DNA of 13,482 nt. It comes from Acidobacteriaceae bacterium (GTDB lineage Bacteria; Acidobacteriota; Terriglobia; Terriglobales; Acidobacteriaceae). The DNA lies in assembly GCA_030042915.1 (NCBI GenBank), contig JASHYS010000470.1, forward strand, positions 1-13,482. The letters are read 5' to 3'. Both the position numbers and the translations under genes were made by a program. Below, in pieces: positions 1-6,515 of this stretch. Within the stretch, counting starts at the first letter, position 1, and each line of letters begins with the position of its first letter. The notes beneath the pieces were generated by a model. It did no database searches. It worked only from the letters and a program-made list of their open reading frames with translations, and was not told the origin of the DNA.

Positions 1-646
1 AGTTGGCGCGGAGCCACGCGATGGCTCTGGCTGTTCTGTGGCTGAGGTCTCCGGCCGTGGCGATGGCGCGGAGGCGTACGCCCTGCGGGGTTCGGAGAAT
101 GCGGTAGAGGATTTCCCGATGGATCAAGTGGCTGAGAAACGCGATGTCCTCGGGAGCATCCAGAAGGTCGATGAGTCGAGAGCACGCGGCCAGCAATCCG
201 GTACTCGTGACCCCCACGGCCAGGCCGTGACGCTGGCCAGAGGCCATGGGCCCGGGAAGATCTTCGCGGCTAAGGACCTCGCGCACTATGGGCATGTCGA
301 GGCGGAGGTTCATGGTCAGCATTGGGACCTCTTCAGAGGCCTCGATAATCTGGCTTTCAACGGGGATATCGATCGAGGACAGGAGAAAGGATGACGCGTC
401 GCAGAGGTAAACCGTTCCTCCGAGGTTGACGCGCTTTCGGCCCTGCACGAAAACCGTGAGGCTGGGCTCATAGAGCGCGCGAAAACATGCCGTGGGCGTG
501 GCGCGACGAAAAAGCGCGAGGCCAGGGACAGCTGTGGGATTTTCGCCGAGCGCCGGCGCATGCACGGCAATTTTGCGGGCCAGCTCTTTGCGCATTTCGA
601 TGGCCGTGGCGTTGAGGTCCGGTTGCTTCTCTGCACGTCTCGCCAT
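1..646 (-). CDS. AraC-family transcriptional regulator with AraC_N domain, partial (C-terminus outside window)
   Basis: This is a DNA-binding transcription regulator of the AraC/XylS superfamily, of the subgroup with the AraC_N ligand domain (Pfam PF06719; E. coli YqhC is a member). The reading frame is open for 215 codons and runs off the window edge. AraC_N spans about residues 35-185, with segments such as FRALYEPSLTVFVQGRKRV and HREILYRILRTPQG. The start of the first helix-turn-helix is visible at 203-215 (RTARAIAWLRAN); the rest of the DNA-binding domain is missing. The ATG at 646 is chosen because an in-frame TAA lies two codons upstream and a GGAG lies 14 nt upstream. Cysteines occur at 54, 82 and 155, but a redox role is not shown. 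The gene is divergent from an aldo/keto reductase, an arrangement common for local activators. The family call is secure; the inducer is unknown. Confidence 0.88.
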   Translation of the reverse strand, partial: MARRAEKQPDLNATAIEMRKELARKIAVHAPALGENPTAVPGLALFRRATPTACFRALYEPSLTVFVQGRKRVNLGGTVYLCDASSFLLSSIDIPVESQIIEASEEVPMLTMNLRLDMPIVREVLSREDLPGPMASGQRHGLAVGVTSTGLLAACSRLIDLLDAPEDIAFLSHLIHREILYRILRTPQGVRLRAIATAGDLSHRTARAIAWLRAN

Positions 647-1849
<1,203 letters not shown>

Positions 1850-1856
1850 TCAAGGA

Positions 1857-2240
1857 ATGAAGCAATGGGCGAAAGACGAACTCCGCAGAATCGCCGAGGC
1901 AGATGACCTGCACATCTCACCATTCCGTGAGGACGGCATCACCTACGGCACGCCGACGTGGATATGGTCTGTCGCGGTCGACCATGCCCTTTTCGGGCGC
2001 GGCTACAACGGGCAGCACTCTCGCTGGTACCAGGCCGCGGTGCGGCAAAAGGCCGGGCGCATCATCGCCGCCGGCATGACCAGGGAGGTCGTCTTCGAGC
2101 CGGCAGGCGGGGCCATCAATGATCAAATCGACGACGCTTACCGGGCGAAATACCATGGCAGCCCTTACCTCAAGCCTATGATCGGCCAGCGCGCCCGCTC
2201 TGCGACCATCAAGATCATGCCGCGCGAGACCAATGCGTGA
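1857..2240 (+). CDS. DUF2255 family protein
   Basis: This is a small soluble protein of 127 aa that matches the DUF2255 pattern: an N-terminal W-x-K-D-E-L-x-R-I-A-E-A-D-D-L segment, a central TPTWIWSVAVDHALFGRGYNG strand region that usually reads as a WxVxVxxxLYVR motif, and a basic surface. No signal peptide or membrane segment is seen. The ATG is preceded by GGGAGGAG with 10 nt spacing, a strong ribosome site. The 27-bp gap after the aldo/keto reductase implies co-transcription. The biochemical function of DUF2255 is unknown; the compact beta-rich shape hints at a flavin- or nitroreductase-like split barrel, but that is conjecture. The family name is recalled from motif resemblance. Confidence 0.75.
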   Translation: MKQWAKDELRRIAEADDLHISPFREDGITYGTPTWIWSVAVDHALFGRGYNGQHSRWYQAAVRQKAGRIIAAGMTREVVFEPAGGAINDQIDDAYRAKYHGSPYLKPMIGQRARSATIKIMPRETNA

Positions 2241-2333
2241 TCTTCGCAGGCGCTTCGTTGAGCGAGGCCCAGGAGAAGCTGAAGGAAACTTGCTCAGAAA
2301 CCGGAAGAGAAATCGGTACGCAGCCGCGAACGC

Positions 2334-2339
2334 TACAAT
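2334..2339 (+). promoter_or_regulatory. Candidate -10 element of the TIGR03435 gene
   Basis: TACAAT is one mismatch from the sigma-70 -10 consensus and ends 6 nt before the ATG at 2346. Transcription from it would begin at or very near that ATG, which fits the absence of a ribosome site. No good -35 hexamer was found 16-18 bp upstream, so this is tentative. Confidence 0.3.
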
Positions 2340-2345
2340 GTGCCC

Positions 2346-3116
2346 ATGCGGTTGCCACTTATCGCGGCACTTCTCGTCAACATGATGGGCGTTATCGCGA
2401 TTGCACAGATGCAACCCACGCAACCATCATTCGAAGTTGCCTCGGTCCGGCCCAGCCAACACGAAGTGGGCGCCGACTATAACAACCAGATCACATTTTC
2501 GCCTGGTGAATTTACAGGTCGAAACGTCACGCTGAAGCGCCTGGTCGCTGAGGCGTGGCGATGCCAGCTGAATCAGGTCATCGGCCCGTCCTGGCTCGAT
2601 CAGAACGAATACGATATTGCTGCGCGTCTGCCAGATGGCGCGACGAACGAACAGATTCCTCTCATGCTCCGCAGTCTTCTAACGGACCGCTTTGGCTTGA
2701 AGGAGCATGACGAATCTCGCCAGATGCGTGTGTACGAATTAAGAGTCGCGCAAGGTGGACCCCGAATCCATCCCATCCGGGCGGGAGATATGACGGCCGC
2801 AGGACCGGGATTTCATTTCCGGGGTGATATGCGCCAGTTTGCTGATCTTCTGGCTGCACAGTTCTCAATTCCCGCGCCAACCAGTCCCAGCGAGCCGGTG
2901 AGGGCCGGCGGCTCGCCTATCCCTGTACTCGACAAGACTGAATTGCAAGGCATTTACGAATTCAGCGTAGACCTCAGGCCCGAGTTGGGCACCGATGTAT
3001 TTACCGCCTGGAAGAGAGTTCTCGACGATCAGTTAGGCTTGAGAATCGATAGTCTAAAAGCCGAGGTCCCGGTCGTGGTGGTTGACGACGCAGCGAAGGT
3101 CCCCATGGCGAACTGA
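2346..3116 (+). CDS. TIGR03435 family exported protein
   Basis: This secreted protein belongs to the soil-associated TIGR03435 family, which is present in many copies in Acidobacteria and has no established function. The N-terminus is a Sec-type signal peptide: MRLPLIAALLVNMMGVIAIAQ has a basic n-region and a hydrophobic core, with a cut near residue 20-22. Family hallmarks follow: FEVASVRPSQ, then NVTLKRLVAEAW, YDIAARLPDG, LMLRSLLTDRFGLKEH, YELRVAQGGPRI, and the closing LQGIYEFSVDLRPE with QLGLRIDSLKAEVPVVVVDDAAK. Length (256 aa) is normal. A GTG at 2340 would add two residues; ATG 2346 is preferred because the signal peptide starts cleanly there. There is no clear ribosome site for either start. 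The gene lies about 100 bp after the DUF2255 gene and converges on the next gene. Confidence 0.9.
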   Translation: MRLPLIAALLVNMMGVIAIAQMQPTQPSFEVASVRPSQHEVGADYNNQITFSPGEFTGRNVTLKRLVAEAWRCQLNQVIGPSWLDQNEYDIAARLPDGATNEQIPLMLRSLLTDRFGLKEHDESRQMRVYELRVAQGGPRIHPIRAGDMTAAGPGFHFRGDMRQFADLLAAQFSIPAPTSPSEPVRAGGSPIPVLDKTELQGIYEFSVDLRPELGTDVFTAWKRVLDDQLGLRIDSLKAEVPVVVVDDAAKVPMAN

Positions 3117-3123
3117 TGACTGT

Positions 3124-3139
3124 GGCAGGAGTCCTTGCC
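3124..3139. terminator. Weak convergent stem-loop
   Basis: GGCAGGAGTCCTTGCC can form a 6-bp stem (one G-U pair) with a 4-nt loop, in the 24-bp gap between two convergent genes. No T-run follows on either strand, so efficient intrinsic termination is doubtful. Confidence 0.25.
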
Positions 3140-3140
3140 T

Positions 3141-3653
3141 CTACGGCCCTAAATACAGCTCCACTCCCGGCGGAGCAAAGCTCAGGGTGTGGTTCCCGGG
3201 ATCGTAGTCGAGGTCGAGCGCGTCTTTGGTGCCGGTGCGGCCGTTGATGATTACGGCCACCAGCAGGCCGTTGCCGTAGCGTGCCGCTTCAGCGATGCGG
3301 TGATTGTGGATGGGACCATATTCGTTGTCCGGGCTCATGGGGCCCCAGTCGGCCTGGAAGCGGGCGAAGGTATAGGTGCTGTACTGCGCCGCGTGTTGCT
3401 GCCAGTTCGGGTCGTGGACCCAGATGCCATACGCCTTTGCCAGGTCGTTGGCCTCGACGGCGGTCATGAATTTGTTGGTTGCTGCGCGGCCGAACCAGTA
3501 ACGGTTCCAGAACCAGGGCCAATCCACCGGACGGCCGGCCACAAGCCACCAGACGATAAAGAGTAAAACAACCGCGGCCGCCGAGCACTTTATGATGAGC
3601 GCATTTCGCTGCGATCGCGCGGCATCGAACCTTGGAGCATCGAGCAAAGTCAT
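3141..3653 (-). CDS. Hypothetical single-span membrane protein
   Basis: This 170-aa protein is not assigned to a family. A cytosolic N-terminus of about 18 polar residues is followed by one hydrophobic segment at about 19-40 (LIIKCSAAAVVLLFIVWWL) and a very aromatic juxtamembrane stretch (VDWPWFWNRYWFG, about 43-55). The rest (about 56-170) would face the periplasm and contains FMTAVEANDLAKAYGIW, which resembles the first helix pair of small NTF2-like/lumazine-type accessory domains; that is only a guess. A CCTC at 3662-3665 reads as GAGG on the coding strand, 8 nt before the ATG, which supports the start. The gene lies 210 bp downstream of ddl on the same strand and converges with the TIGR03435 gene. 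Confidence 0.7.
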   Translation of the reverse strand: MTLLDAPRFDAARSQRNALIIKCSAAAVVLLFIVWWLVAGRPVDWPWFWNRYWFGRAATNKFMTAVEANDLAKAYGIWVHDPNWQQHAAQYSTYTFARFQADWGPMSPDNEYGPIHNHRIAEAARYGNGLLVAVIINGRTGTKDALDLDYDPGNHTLSFAPPGVELYLGP

Positions 3654-3687
3654 GGAATTTGCCTCGGAATCAAGGATACGGCAGAAA

Positions 3688-3722
3688 CAGGGTTCAGGTG
3701 CCAGGTTTCAGGCGGCAAGTGA
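3688..3722. repeat. Degenerate 7-bp tandem array (CAGG type)
   Basis: CAGG occurs at 3688, 3695, 3702 and 3709, and CAAG at 3716, an exact 7-bp spacing over five units (CAGGGTT, CAGGTGC, CAGGTTT, CAGGCGG, CAAGTGA). It lies in the 210-bp gap between ddl and the membrane-protein gene. The last three bases of each unit vary. It resembles the 7-bp arrays in the rpoB-rpoC gap in period and in the pyrimidine-A-G opening. The rest of the 3654-3863 gap shows only a 10-bp palindrome, CAGAGCTCTG, at 3799-3808. Confidence 0.65.
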
Positions 3723-3863
3723 GCGGGCCAGCGAGCAGGCCGGCCGACGGCGCTCAGTCCCTGTACATTTAGACACCGCCCATCGTCCGGCAGTTCCCCA
3801 GAGCTCTGACTGCATGGATTTGTCGCTTTGGGCCTTGTGCTGCCGGTGACTTGGTCTCTCTCT

Positions 3864-5117
3864 TTACTCCCTGCTGTACGTGGTCCGATTCTTTTCTGCC
3901 TGCCGCTCCAGCGCCAGCTCGATCAGGCGCGTGATGAGATCCTTGTAGCTGAGTCCCGAAGCCTCCCAAAGCTTGGGATACATGCTGATGCGCGTGAATC
4001 CCGGCATGGTGTTCACTTCGTTCACAAAGATGCGGCGCTTGCCATCCGGCTCCATCAGAAAATCGACGCGGGCCAGGCCCGCCAGGTCGCAGGCTTTGAA
4101 TGCCTCCACCGCCATCTCCTGAATCTTGCGGCTCTGGGCGCGCGAAATCGGCGCGGGAATCACCGGCACCGACCCTTCGGACAAATATTTCGCTTCGTAG
4201 TCGTAGAATTCCTTGCCGGGAATGATCTCACCCACGACGCTGGACTGCGGATCGTCGTTGCCCAGTATGGCAACCTCAAACTCCCGCGCCCGCGTTGGCT
4301 GGACGCCGCGGCCGGCCTTGCCGGGGTGCCCGGCGGCAGGTTTTCGCCGCTGAGGTGACTGGCCACCCACGCCCTGCTCCACAATCAGCTTGCGGTCGTA
4401 CCTGGCCGCCAGGGTCAGCGCCGGTCCCAATTCCCTGCGGTTGTGCGCCTTGGTGATGCCCACCGACGAGCCCAGGTTCGCCGGCTTCACAAACATCGGA
4501 TAGCGGAGCGCCCGCTCGATCTGTGCCACGGCCTTGCGCGGTGAGTTTTCCCAATCGGAGCGCAGCAGTGTGACGTGCTTGACGATGGGCAGCCCGGCCT
4601 GCGCAAACAGCCGCTTCATCACATCCTTGTCCATGCCCGCGGCCGAGCCCAGCACGCCTGACCCCACGTACGCCATCCCCGCCAGCTCAAACAGTCCCTG
4701 GATGGTGCCGTCCTCGCCGAAGGTGCCGTGCAGCACGGGAAAGACAACATCGAGGGGGGACTGGCCCGGCTCGCCGCCGGACTGGCCGTCCGGGCGTTGG
4801 TTTTGGCTGAGGGCGGTGGAAGAACGGGGTTCGGGCGCGAGCAGCGTGGGAATGCCTTCGTGCAGCAGCTTGGCTCCGGGCGTAGCTTCGGGATCGCCGG
4901 CACGCAGGCGGCGCCCAACCTCGCTGGCGTCGCCAGTGAGAAGATGGTTCGCGTCTGCGGCCGCCAGCCATCGGCCGTCTTTGGTGATGCCGATCGGCGT
5001 CACCTCGAACTTACCGCGGTCAATTGCGCCCAGAACCGACGCCGCAGACAGCAGCGAAACCTCATGCTCGCCGCTGCGTCCGCCAAAGAGAATGCCTACA
5101 CGCAGTTTTTTTGCCAT
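3864..5117 (-). CDS. ddl: D-alanine--D-alanine ligase
   Basis: This cytosolic ATP-grasp enzyme joins two D-alanines with ATP to make the dipeptide used in peptidoglycan precursors. The N-terminal domain opens with VGILFGGRSGEHEVSL (E17 corresponds to E15 of E. coli DdlB). VVFPVLHGTFGEDGTIQG follows at 124-141. The ATP-grasp part has KPANLGSSVG (211-220), GKEFYDYEAKYL (301-312), ARVDFL (349-354) and FVNEVNTMPGFT (364-375). The metal ligands D352, E367 and N369 are present. At 417 aa it is longer than the usual 300-370. The excess is explained by two segments, about residues 97-121 and 251-276, the second splitting the normal VEQGV-AREFEV junction. Both keep the frame and all catalytic residues. 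No clear ribosome site is seen; arginase lies 56 bp upstream on the same strand. Confidence 0.95.
   Translation of the reverse strand: MAKKLRVGILFGGRSGEHEVSLLSAASVLGAIDRGKFEVTPIGITKDGRWLAAADANHLLTGDASEVGRRLRAGDPEATPGAKLLHEGIPTLLAPEPRSSTALSQNQRPDGQSGGEPGQSPLDVVFPVLHGTFGEDGTIQGLFELAGMAYVGSGVLGSAAGMDKDVMKRLFAQAGLPIVKHVTLLRSDWENSPRKAVAQIERALRYPMFVKPANLGSSVGITKAHNRRELGPALTLAARYDRKLIVEQGVGGQSPQRRKPAAGHPGKAGRGVQPTRAREFEVAILGNDDPQSSVVGEIIPGKEFYDYEAKYLSEGSVPVIPAPISRAQSRKIQEMAVEAFKACDLAGLARVDFLMEPDGKRRIFVNEVNTMPGFTRISMYPKLWEASGLSYKDLITRLIELALERQAEKNRTTYSRE
4290..4367. repeat. Palindromic in-frame insertion in ddl
   Basis: This 78-bp segment encodes residues 251-276, between VEQGV and AREFEV, motifs that are almost contiguous in other Ddl proteins. 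It contains a perfect stem GCCGGG (4320-4325) / CCCGGC (4329-4334) with a 3-nt loop, and an overlapping stem GCGGC (4333-4337) / GCCGC (4346-4350) with an 8-nt loop. The product is a hydrophilic Gly/Pro/Arg/Lys-rich loop. The density of inverted repeats suggests a small palindromic element rather than gradual sequence drift. Confidence 0.5.
4755..4829. repeat. Second extra segment in ddl with direct repeat
   Basis: This segment encodes a low-complexity Ser/Gln/Gly/Pro loop (about residues 97-121) just before the VVFPVLHG motif. GGACTGGCC occurs at 4758-4766 and 4779-4787, starts 21 bp apart. The 8-mer GACTGGCC is found again at 4357-4364 in the other inserted segment. Loop length here varies naturally among Ddl proteins, so its status as an insertion is less certain than that of the first. 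Confidence 0.4.
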
Positions 5118-5173
5118 TGGGTCGTCGATTGCCGTCGTCCCTTCGTTATGCGGCTCTCACCAGTGGAGAACCC

Positions 5174-6163
5174 TCACAGGATTTTCTTCCCGAATGCCGA
5201 GCAGGCCAGTTGCACGGCGAGATCGGCGGTACGGTTGTGCTCGTCTATCACCGGGTTCACTTCAACGATCTCGAAGCTGAGCAGACGCCCGTGGTCGGCT
5301 ACGATCTCCATGGCCAGGTGCGCCTCGCGATAGGTGGCGCCGCCGCGGACGGGCGTGCCCACGCCGGGTGCTTCTTCAGGATCGATCCAGTCCATATCCA
5401 GTGAAACGTGATAGCCCGCGGTGCCGCGGCCGGCGGCGCGCAGCGCCTCCTCCATCACCGTGCGCATACCGCGCTCATCGATGTCGCGCATGGTGTAGAC
5501 CTCGTTCATGCCGGCGCGACGCAGATTTTCGCGCTCGGCCGCATCGATGTCGCGCACGCCGATCAGCACCGCGTTCTCAGGTGCGATCTTGGGCGCATAG
5601 CCGAAGATATTCTTGAGCGGTTCGGGCCCCAGGCCCAGCAGCGCGGCCAGTGGCATGCCGTGTACATTGCCCGATGGCGAGGTTTCCGGCGTATTGATGT
5701 CGGAATGAGCGTCGATCCAAAGAAGCCCGACTTTCTGTCCACGGCGGCGATAAAACTCGGAGACACCCGAGACCGAGCCGCTGGCGAGCGAATGGTCGCC
5801 TCCCAGAAGCAGCGGCGTCATCCCCGCCTCCAGCGAGGCCACCACGGCCTCGGCTGTGCGCGTGCAGGTTTCGGCAATCTCCTTCAGATAGTGTGCTTTC
5901 TTATTTCCCGGGGCTTGCGTTTCTGCAATCGCCACGCCGATATTGCCCCCATCGGTGACGCGGAGCCCGAGAGCCTCAAGCCGCGCCTCGAGCCCGGCAA
6001 CGCGCACCGCCGATGGCCCCATATCCACGCCACGCCGGCTGGCGCCCAGGTCCAAGGGCACGCCGATAATCCGAATGCGATGAGGGGGTTGCGCCTGTGC
6101 GCCGGCTGCGTCTGGAGCTCCGTAGCGCGTAACCGGGATCGATGGTGGTTTACGCTTCGTCAT
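5174..6163 (-). CDS. rocF: Arginase
   Basis: This is a binuclear manganese hydrolase that cleaves L-arginine to L-ornithine and urea. Counting from the ATG at 6163 it has 329 aa, within the usual 300-330. All six metal ligands are present: H124 (GGDHSLASGS), D151, H153 and D155 (DAHSDINTP), D256 and D258 (SLDMDWIDP). The substrate loop SPSGNVHGMPLAALLG and the APGVGTPVRGGATYREAH motif separate arginase from agmatinase. An upstream ATG at 6340 is in frame, but the added 59 residues cross a palindrome-rich region and do not look like the family; GGGA sits 9-12 nt before the chosen start. The gene probably forms a unit with ddl, 56 bp downstream. The product may supply nitrogen or ornithine/polyamines; no urease gene is seen in the window. 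Confidence 0.93.
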   Translation of the reverse strand: MTKRKPPSIPVTRYGAPDAAGAQAQPPHRIRIIGVPLDLGASRRGVDMGPSAVRVAGLEARLEALGLRVTDGGNIGVAIAETQAPGNKKAHYLKEIAETCTRTAEAVVASLEAGMTPLLLGGDHSLASGSVSGVSEFYRRRGQKVGLLWIDAHSDINTPETSPSGNVHGMPLAALLGLGPEPLKNIFGYAPKIAPENAVLIGVRDIDAAERENLRRAGMNEVYTMRDIDERGMRTVMEEALRAAGRGTAGYHVSLDMDWIDPEEAPGVGTPVRGGATYREAHLAMEIVADHGRLLSFEIVEVNPVIDEHNRTADLAVQLACSAFGKKIL

Positions 6164-6279
6164 GGCGGTCTTTCCCAGTTTAGAACTCGCGCCCGGTGCT
6201 TTTCTTACCCTTTCGGGGGAGCCTCTCCGAGAAGCCGGGAACCCCGTCCCTTCGGGGGCGCCAGGGACCCCAAAATCGG

Positions 6280-6307
6280 CGGGTTTCCGGCTACATTCCC
6301 AAACCCG
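6280..6307. repeat. Inverted repeat, 7-bp arms
   Basis: CGGGTTT (6280-6286) and AAACCCG (6301-6307) are perfect complements around a 14-nt loop. A second pair, TTCCGG (6285-6290) with CCGGAA (6305-6310), overlaps it. No T-run follows, so a terminator is unlikely. Confidence 0.55.
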
Positions 6308-6411
6308 GAAGCTCGTCGCAGGAGCCCCATTCCGATGCAAACAAAAGTGTTATTTTCAAATGTTTCCGGGCAGATAAGATAACTGCAGGTCAAAACCCAT
6401 CATTACCACCT

Positions 6412-6471
6412 GGGGAGCTTTACCCCGCTGTTCGCCTTCTCCTTGCTGCGGGGCAGGAACCGCGCGAACAG
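6412..6471 (+). promoter_or_regulatory. Leader with alternative stems upstream of diguanylate cyclase
   Basis: Three inverted repeats compete. CCCC at 6423-6426 can pair with GGGG at 6412-6415. CCCCGC (6423-6428) can instead pair with GCGGGG (6448-6453). CTGTTCGC (6428-6435) is a perfect 8-bp complement of GCGAACAG (6464-6471). The pairings share bases, so not all can form together. The block ends 44 nt before the start codon. It does not match a riboswitch class that I recognise. Confidence 0.35.
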
Positions 6472-6515
6472 ACCGCACGAGTGGAGACCGCTTGGGTGGC
6501 ACGGTGCTCGACTTC

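Larger units (their letters stand above)
6164..6515. promoter_or_regulatory. Divergent noncoding region, arginase / diguanylate cyclase
   Basis: This 352-bp stretch carries no supportable gene. 6200-6310 is crowded with GC-rich inverted repeats, for example GTCCC (6246-6250) / GGGAC (6264-6268) and a perfect CGGGTTT (6280-6286) / AAACCCG (6301-6307). 6336-6385 is an AT-rich island that probably holds the promoters; TAAGAT at 6375-6380 with TTTTCA at 6353-6358 is a possible pair for the rightward gene. 6412-6471 has further inverted repeats in the leader of the cyclase gene, listed separately. Confidence 0.5.

Noticed and set aside
38..394. Plus-strand frame opposite the AraC-type regulator
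   Set aside because: The minus-strand frame encodes a clear AraC_N domain; the plus frame has no similarity to a known family.
2237..2482. 81-codon frame overlapping the DUF2255 stop codon (GTGA)
   Set aside because: The overlap looks operon-like, but the product is low-complexity, has no family signature and runs into the TIGR03435 gene in another frame.
3799..3808. Palindrome CAGAGCTCTG after ddl as a terminator or operator
   Set aside because: It has no T-run and no second site; a single 10-bp palindrome is within chance for the window.
5106..5112. Run of seven T (seven A on the coding strand) at ddl codons 2-4 as a slippage site
   Set aside because: It is explained by Lys-Lys codons near the start, and no alternative frame of interest follows.
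4534..5333. Two plus-strand frames opposite ddl
   Set aside because: They overlap ddl fully, show Arg/Ser/Pro-rich composition typical of frame shadows, and have no family signature.
6164..6340. N-terminal extension of arginase by 59 residues
   Set aside because: The extension is translated from hairpin-rich DNA, is unlike arginases, and gives an unusually long protein; ATG 6163 fits family length.
5408..6382. Plus-strand frame of 324 codons opposite arginase
   Set aside because: It is antisense to a clearly functional arginase with all metal ligands; composition is shadow-like.
6495..6515. Sigma-54-like TGGCAC box before the cyclase start
   Set aside because: The -12 part lacks the needed TTGC at the correct spacing, and the box would sit almost at the start codon.
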